DNA of 32,694 bases from Anaerolineales bacterium (GTDB lineage Bacteria; Chloroflexota; Anaerolineae; Anaerolineales; Villigracilaceae), in the NCBI GenBank assembly GCA_016789365.1, contig JAEURH010000035.1:1-32694 (forward strand), in the 5' to 3' direction. The position numbers and the translations under genes were made by a program. How positions within the stretch are numbered: position 1 is the first letter of the stretch; every line of letters begins with the position of its first letter. A model generated the notes under the pieces. The model was not told the origin of the DNA. It saw only the letters and a list, made by a program, of their open reading frames with translations, and did not search any database. Of this stretch, positions 28,441-32,694 are shown piece by piece.

Positions 28441-28469
28441 ATTATAGCATTTGATTGTGAATTTGTCAG
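28441..28469 (-). promoter_or_regulatory. Sigma-70-type promoter of the ABC-F gene
   Basis: Minus strand: CTGACA (28469-28464), a 17-nt spacer, TATAAT (28446-28441). One mismatch to consensus in total. It is immediately downstream of, and overlaps by two bases, the palindrome AGTATTAATACT. Confidence 0.75.
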
Positions 28470-28558
28470 TATTAATACTAAATCAGCATTAATACGAAAC
28501 AAGACCAAAACTTTCTCATTCATCGTTCATAAAAAGTAGGGTTATCGTAGGTTAATAC
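28468..28558. promoter_or_regulatory. TTAATAC repeats and a 12-bp palindrome, possible operator region
   Basis: AGTATTAATACT (28468-28479) is a perfect palindrome at the -35 edge of the ABC-F promoter. TTAATAC recurs at 28489-28495 and 28552-28558. CCAAAACTT (28505-28513) and AAGTTTTGG (28560-28568) form a spaced inverted repeat. This AT-rich part of the 320-bp gap (28302-28621) shows no gene and could bind a regulator of either diverging gene. Confidence 0.4.
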
Positions 28559-28621
28559 TAAGTTTTGGTTAATTTTTTTCAAATATCCTCTTTGAAACAT
28601 TTTCATCGAAGAAGGAGAACC

Positions 28622-29395
28622 ATGTTAAGACCAAAACCAAAAACAAATCCGCTTATTTTGTGGGGAGGTGTCGGTGTGTTAGTTCTCGCGGGCATCATAT
28701 TGTTAATTGTTTCATTTAGTAGGGGTAATAATGAGCTTGACCAAGTGAATGCCGCTTATACCAGCGCGGCGGAAACTTTATCTGCTCAACAATTGACGTT
28801 ACAAGCCGCTTCGCCAACCGTAACACCAACTTTGGAAACGCCAACTCCATCATTGACTCCAACTTTGTTTGTCACGAATACATTACCTGTGCTTGTATCT
28901 CCAACTACTTCAACTGGCGGAACAACTGGTGGCGGAAGTGGAGCAGTCGGATGTGATAATTCAGTTTACGTTGCCGATGTCACCATTCCAGATAAAACCG
29001 CGATGACGGCTGGACAAACATTTGTAAAAACTTGGAAGTTACAAAACACTGGCACATGCCCGTGGACAACTTCTTACAGCGTCACGTTTTTATCAGGTAA
29101 TCAAATGAGTGGAAAAAATACACCATTAACAGTAGCCGTTCAACCTGGTCAATCGGGTGATGTCTCTGTTAGTTTGGTTGCACCAACTACAGCAGGTACT
29201 GCCATTGGCTATTGGAGATTATCTAATGCGAGTGGCGTGCAATTTGGAACATCATTTTATGTTGAGATTGTTGTCGGTGGGGCAGGTCCAACGGCAACTA
29301 CTGGTGCCGCTACTGCAACATCTACAACCGGTGCACCCGCACCAAGTGCAACATTTACTCCTGAACCAACTATAGACCCGAATGCAACCCCATAA
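28622..29395 (+). CDS. Membrane-anchored protein with NBR1-type Ig-like domain
   Basis: From the ATG at 28622 (AAGGAG at 28612-28617) the product has 257 residues; an upstream in-frame ATG at 28565 lacks an SD. A basic start (MLRPKPKTNP) precedes one membrane helix (about 11-33), so it is an anchored outer protein, not a lipoprotein. A Thr/Pro stalk (about 60-105) leads to the Ig-like domain (about 108-215): VADVTIPDKTAMTAGQTFVK, TWKLQNTGTCPW, VQPGQSGDVSVSLVAP, GYWRLSNASGVQFGTSF. The C-terminal 40 residues are Thr/Ala/Pro-rich. It shares the domain with the lipoprotein at 21448 but differs in anchoring. Role unknown, probably envelope contact. A terminator follows at 29421. Confidence 0.85.
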   Translation: MLRPKPKTNPLILWGGVGVLVLAGIILLIVSFSRGNNELDQVNAAYTSAAETLSAQQLTLQAASPTVTPTLETPTPSLTPTLFVTNTLPVLVSPTTSTGGTTGGGSGAVGCDNSVYVADVTIPDKTAMTAGQTFVKTWKLQNTGTCPWTTSYSVTFLSGNQMSGKNTPLTVAVQPGQSGDVSVSLVAPTTAGTAIGYWRLSNASGVQFGTSFYVEIVVGGAGPTATTGAATATSTTGAPAPSATFTPEPTIDPNATP

Positions 29396-29420
29396 AATAA
29401 ATATATAACAAAAAATATAA

Positions 29421-29463
29421 ATAAAACGCTGATTGTGCTTATAAAAGCCAATCAGCGTTTTAT
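29421..29463. terminator. Bidirectional intrinsic terminator
   Basis: ATAAAACGCTGATTG (29421-29435) pairs perfectly with CAATCAGCGTTTTAT (29449-29463). The A and T ends serve both the NBR1 gene (+) and the HAD gene (-). Confidence 0.9.
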
Positions 29464-29493
29464 ATTTACCTGTTTACTTGTCTACCTGTTTAC

Positions 29494-30285
29494 TTATTTA
29501 CTTTCAACCAATTCTGCTAAATCCCCTGCAATCAAATCAATTTTCGGATTCCATTTCTCTGCTTCTTCAATCTTAGATACACCACTCATTACAAATGCAA
29601 CTGGGCATCCCACAGCCTGCCCTGCCGCAATATCTGTTTCAAGTCTATCGCCAACAACTAATGTCTCTTCTTTTTTTGTACCGAGTCTTTCTAATGACAA
29701 TTCCATTAAATAGGGGAATGGTTTACCAGCCACAATCGGCTCAATTCCAGTTGCAGTTTGGATAACCGAAACCCAAGCACCCGAACCGGGGATTTCTCCT
29801 CTCGGCGTCGGAAATGTTCTATCCGTATTGGTTGTATAAAAAGGTCTGCCTGCCCGCACTAACAACGTCGCTTCAGCAATTTTTTGAAAATTGATTTCTC
29901 TGTCAATTCCCATCACTACCACTTCGGCTTCTTCTGCATTAGCGATGCTTACAATTTCAAAACCTTTTTCTTTCAAAGCATTCTTAATCCCCTCTTCGCC
30001 AATCATAAAAATCTTCGTCCCACGCGGGTATTTCTGCGAAAGCATAAACGCAATCCCCAAAGCAGATGTCACTACTTGTGAAGATTCAATCTCCACACCA
30101 AGTTCGGCTAATTTCTTTTGATATTCTTCAGGAGTTTTTGTTCCATTATTTGTTGCAAACACAAACTTCAATCCACGCTCACGGATTCGTTTGAAGATGG
30201 CAGGTAAATCCCCAATCGGCGCATCTGCTTTCCAAATCACACCGTCCATGTCTAATATTAAGGCTTTTATATTTGAAGGAATCAT
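29494..30285 (-). CDS. HAD-superfamily IIA phosphatase (NagD-like)
   Basis: The product has 263 residues. Motif I is LILDMDGVIW (Asp12 nucleophile and Asp14), motif II is FATNNGT (near 43-49), the conserved Lys is in VAGKPFPY (near 176), and motif III is VVGDRLETDIAAGQAVG (near 203-219). The cap is of the IIA type as in NagD, AraL and p-nitrophenyl phosphatases. It would remove phosphate from a small sugar-phosphate or nucleotide. No SD is present before the ATG at 30285; the upstream is AT-rich. It lies downstream of clpP but behind a terminator, so it is likely transcribed separately. Confidence 0.88.
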   Translation of the reverse strand: MIPSNIKALILDMDGVIWKADAPIGDLPAIFKRIRERGLKFVFATNNGTKTPEEYQKKLAELGVEIESSQVVTSALGIAFMLSQKYPRGTKIFMIGEEGIKNALKEKGFEIVSIANAEEAEVVVMGIDREINFQKIAEATLLVRAGRPFYTTNTDRTFPTPRGEIPGSGAWVSVIQTATGIEPIVAGKPFPYLMELSLERLGTKKEETLVVGDRLETDIAAGQAVGCPVAFVMSGVSKIEEAEKWNPKIDLIAGDLAELVESK

Positions 30286-30323
30286 TTTTTCAATTTTCGA
30301 TTTCAGATATTTGATTATTCTAT

Positions 30324-30355
30324 TTACGTTTTACGAATTACGCATCACGCATTAA
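30324..30355. repeat. ATTACG-type short repeat
   Basis: TTTACGTTTTACGAATTACG followed by CATCACGCATTA, almost the same string as at 20590-20613. It lies between the HAD gene and the clpP terminator. Confidence 0.55.
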
Positions 30356-30386
30356 AAAGACCTCAAAGATTTCTCCTCAAGGTCTT
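30354..30386 (-). terminator. Intrinsic terminator of clpP
   Basis: On the minus strand AAGACCT (30386-30380), a 16-nt loop, AGGTCTT (30363-30357), then further T residues. It follows the clpP stop by 38 nt. Confidence 0.75.
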
Positions 30387-30423
30387 ACTGATAACTGATT
30401 ACTGAAGACTGATTACTAGTAAC

Positions 30424-31035
30424 TTACTTCGCAATCTTCTCAGGGCTTTCAATCACTTGGTCAACAATACCATAATCTACTGCTTGTTGAGCATCTAAAT
30501 AAAAGTCGCGGTCAGCATCGCGTTCTAACACTTCAAGTGGTTGACCCGTATGCTTTGCTAACACACCGTTCAACAAACTCTTCAAGCGTAAAATTTGTTT
30601 GGCTTGAATTTCGATGTCAGTGGCTTGACCTTGTGCACCACCAAGCGGTTGGTGCATGTGAACAGTCGCATGAGGTAGGGCGTAGCGTCTGCCTTTCGTT
30701 CCAGCAGTCAACAACACGGTCCCGAAAGAAGCGGTGACACCAACAGCCACCGTGCTAATCGGGTTCGAGATAATTTGCATCGTGTCATAAATCGCAAGCC
30801 CAGCATAAATCACACCACCGGGGGAATTGATATACATACGAATTTCTTTTTCAGGGTCTTCGTGATTCAAAAACAACAACTGAGCCACAATCACATTTGC
30901 AACTTGGTCGTCAATTGGTGTGCCAAGAAAAATAATATTGTTGCGTAACAACAACGAATAAATATCATAAGCACGTTCACCGCGCCCAGTATTTTCAACA
31001 ACCATCGGAACTACACTTTTGAAATCGGGAATCAT
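30424..31035 (-). CDS. clpP: ATP-dependent Clp protease proteolytic subunit
   Basis: The product has 203 residues, standard ClpP length. The catalytic triad is Ser103 in [11 protein letters not shown], His128 in [13 protein letters not shown] and Asp177 in [16 protein letters not shown] (70-74) forms the oxyanion/glycine-rich strand. It forms the tetradecameric barrel that works with ClpX/ClpC in the cytoplasm. The residues around Ser (Thr-Ala-Ser-Phe-Gly) differ from the usual Ala-Ala-Ser-Met-Gly, but the triad is complete. The gene follows tig on the same strand, the classical tig-clpP order; clpX is not next, a HAD gene is. AAGGAG precedes the ATG. Confidence 0.95.
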   Translation of the reverse strand: MIPDFKSVVPMVVENTGRGERAYDIYSLLLRNNIIFLGTPIDDQVANVIVAQLLFLNHEDPEKEIRMYINSPGGVIYAGLAIYDTMQIISNPISTVAVGVTASFGTVLLTAGTKGRRYALPHATVHMHQPLGGAQGQATDIEIQAKQILRLKSLLNGVLAKHTGQPLEVLERDADRDFYLDAQQAVDYGIVDQVIESPEKIAK

Positions 31036-31111
31036 AGTTTCTCCTTTTAATTTCGAGAATGATAAATGAACAATATTGGATTTTCGTTAGAGATTAGTAG
31101 ATGTTGTGAAA

Positions 31112-31163
31112 GTGCGTCGCGCCACATGGATTAGACTTTTTCTATCTTCCAAGCGCGACGCAC
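31112..31163. repeat. GTGCGTCGCGC inverted repeat between tig and clpP
   Basis: GTGCGTCGCGC (31112-31122) and GCGCGACGCAC (31153-31163) form a perfect 11-bp stem with a 30-nt loop. The only other trace is at 4252-4262. No T-tract follows, so a role in mRNA processing or stability is as likely as termination. Confidence 0.75.
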
Positions 31164-31219
31164 CCCGGCTTCCGCTTCTTGCTTGACTTGTAACTTGTTA
31201 CTTTCATCTCATCATCTTA

Positions 31220-32623
31220 TTACTCTGACGGCTTCTCTTCTTCAACTTTCTCACTCTCTTCAACCTTCGCGCTTTCCTCTTTCGCTTTCTTTTCTGCTTC
31301 ACGCTCTTCAATAGACTTGTAATTTCCAGTGGCAATATCTTTCAACATATCCAACGCTTTACGAGTCATCACGCGGCTAGCCGCATCCATAGCAATGGCT
31401 TGCGAAAGTTCATTCTGACGTTTCTTGCCACCTTTGTTCAAATCTACGCCTTGCATTGCCAAACTATTTATTGCGTTGATATATTCCGCTTGCAACATAT
31501 CGTTATCTAATTCAATTTTTTCTACTTTGACAATTTCATCCAAAATCAAACCGCGCTCCAAACGTTTTTTGGCAACAGGTTCAACTTCGGTTTTGATAAA
31601 TTCTTCGCGCGTGGTGTTGCGGACTTTGAAATAAGTTTCTAAATCCATGCCTTGTTGTGAAAGGCGATTTGCTAAATCAGATAATACATGTTCGCCTTCG
31701 TGTTCCAACGTGTGTTCGTTATATTTAATGGTTGCGCCTTCTTTAATTTTCTCAATCAAATCCACAAAATATTTATCATCATATTCTGCTTGTGAACGAT
31801 TTTCTACATCCTTTTTTATGGCTTCCATTAAATCAGCCACAGTTTCGCCAGCACCTGTTTTCTTAGCCAATTCATCATCTACATCTGGCAATATCACGCC
31901 ACGCACGGTTTTGATAGTGGCTTCCATTTCGACATCTTTATCTTGTAATTCTTCAATTTCCCAATCTTTTGGGAATTTGTGTTTGATGGTTTTGCTTTCA
32001 CCAGCCTTCAAGCCGATTAAATTCTTTGAGAATCCTTCATAGGGCCATTCGGTGGGTCTGCCTTCTTCACGCACAAATGTCGCAAAGCCTGTGCGGTTTA
32101 ATTCTTCGGTTTCAGATTTCACATCCAATAAAACATAATCGCCATTTTGAATTTCACGTTCCACATTTTCAGTGCTAGCATACATTTGACGTAAATCTTC
32201 TAACGCGGTATCAACATCTTTTTGCTCTGGCTTTTGCCAGTTATAGTCGAGGCGAAGTGAACGATAGTCGCCCAAGTCAACTGTTGGGGCAAGTGGGACG
32301 CGGAAAATAAATTTCGGCGGGTCCATGCTTTCAATCTTTTCCAATGTTCCAGAGCCACCGGGGTTTACATCTGCTTCTTTTAAGATGTTGGAATATTCTT
32401 TGTCAATGAAAATATCCACAGCGGTTTCGGTGATGGCGGCTTCACCATAGGTACGAAGCACGACATCATACGGGGCTTTGCCGGGGCGAAAGCCGGGAAT
32501 TTTTGTCTGCGAAGAAATTCTGGTAGCGGCTTTCTTTTTATAATCCACCATTTGTTCTGGATTTACTTCCACAATTAGTTTTGTGGAGTGGTCTTCTTCT
32601 TGATATTGTTTTTCGATGTTCAA
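31220..32623 (-). CDS. tig: Trigger factor (ribosome-associated chaperone)
   Basis: The product has 467 residues, slightly longer than usual because of a charged C-terminal tail (EEREAEKKAKEESAKVEESE). The ribosome-binding signature is IPGFRPGKAPYDVV (near 43-56). The FKBP-like domain spans about 150-245, with GDYVLLDV and GLKAGESKTI, and the helical chaperone arms fill about 255-430. It binds at the ribosomal exit tunnel and shields nascent chains. The start codon is TTG (32623-32621), not ATG: Met-Asn-Ile-Glu follows an AGAGG placed 5 nt upstream. It lies directly upstream of clpP. Confidence 0.92.
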   Translation of the reverse strand: MNIEKQYQEEDHSTKLIVEVNPEQMVDYKKKAATRISSQTKIPGFRPGKAPYDVVLRTYGEAAITETAVDIFIDKEYSNILKEADVNPGGSGTLEKIESMDPPKFIFRVPLAPTVDLGDYRSLRLDYNWQKPEQKDVDTALEDLRQMYASTENVEREIQNGDYVLLDVKSETEELNRTGFATFVREEGRPTEWPYEGFSKNLIGLKAGESKTIKHKFPKDWEIEELQDKDVEMEATIKTVRGVILPDVDDELAKKTGAGETVADLMEAIKKDVENRSQAEYDDKYFVDLIEKIKEGATIKYNEHTLEHEGEHVLSDLANRLSQQGMDLETYFKVRNTTREEFIKTEVEPVAKKRLERGLILDEIVKVEKIELDNDMLQAEYINAINSLAMQGVDLNKGGKKRQNELSQAIAMDAASRVMTRKALDMLKDIATGNYKSIEEREAEKKAKEESAKVEESEKVEEEKPSE

Positions 32624-32643
32624 AGTAACCTCTTTATTTTTAG

Positions 32644-32676
32644 AAACCTGACAGGTCTTTAAGACCTGTCAGGTTT
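32644..32676. repeat. Perfect 16-bp palindrome upstream of tig
   Basis: AAACCTGACAGGTCTT (32644-32659) and AAGACCTGTCAGGTTT (32661-32676) pair completely around one T. It could be the terminator of an off-window gene or an intergenic repeat; the tig SD lies only about 15 nt away on the minus strand. Confidence 0.8.
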
Positions 32677-32694
32677 TGTTATTTGGTGTGGTGA

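Noticed and set aside
32644..32676. Palindrome upstream of tig as a riboswitch
   Set aside because: It is a simple perfect hairpin typical of intergenic repeats or terminators, with no multi-helix aptamer.

Overview
The window looks like part of a chromosome from an uncultured Chloroflexota bacterium, most likely class Anaerolineae. The grounds are an AT-leaning genome (roughly 40% GC by eye), lipoproteins and membrane-anchored proteins with Thr/Pro-rich stalks, two NBR1-type Ig-like domain proteins, FG-GAP, HEAT and TIR/FGE architectures, and gene gaps packed with small imperfect palindromes. No rRNA, tRNA, CRISPR array, transposase or prophage gene is visible, so taxonomy is an inference from gene style only.

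Layout. 1-1139 holds the E1 beta start and the E1 alpha gene of a pyruvate/2-oxoacid dehydrogenase (minus strand). 1411-8758 is mixed housekeeping and envelope: a 56-residue membrane peptide with a strong promoter, an SH3b lipoprotein, a HEAT-repeat/membrane-protein pair, a phosphoglycerate-mutase-like metalloenzyme, a membrane thioredoxin, an EF-G-like GTPase lacking the catalytic His, and a lipoprotein. 8937-14821 is the most coherent block: a sulfur-carrier-protein cysteine pathway with two CysO/ThiS-like carriers, a CysM-type synthase, a Mec-type JAMM protease, a DUF4395 protein with two cysteines, a membrane thioredoxin, a MoeZ-type E1-rhodanese and a sulfide:quinone-reductase-like flavoprotein. 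15031-19385 holds a TIR-coiled coil-TM-FGE fusion, an FG-GAP propeller-TM-zinc ribbon protein and an unknown membrane protein. 19417-24835 has a GT4 glycosyltransferase, a thioesterase, a three-gene operon (membrane protein, SpoIIAA/STAS-like protein, NBR1 lipoprotein), and a deoxynucleoside kinase next to a cNMP-binding PP2C phosphatase. 24897-32623 has a transsulfuration enzyme, a GNAT, an ABC-F protein behind a probable attenuator, another NBR1 protein, a HAD phosphatase, clpP and tig.

The genes most likely to work together are those of 8937-14821: MoeZ would adenylate the Gly-Gly tails of the carriers and load sulfur, CysM would move it to an activated serine, and the JAMM protease would release cysteine. 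The thioredoxin, DUF4395 protein and SQR-like enzyme would handle the sulfur supply or redox state; their exact roles are inferred.

Between genes there is a second layer. At least three families of palindromic elements share a four-arm (cruciform) design. Three copies, from two families, carry the same 11-nt loop (AAAGAACAAGA) in a side hairpin whose closing stem differs from copy to copy, and a copy of a third family carries a close variant in reverse orientation. Several genes appear to be leaderless: a -10 box lies 6 to 9 nt before the ATG and no Shine-Dalgarno is present.
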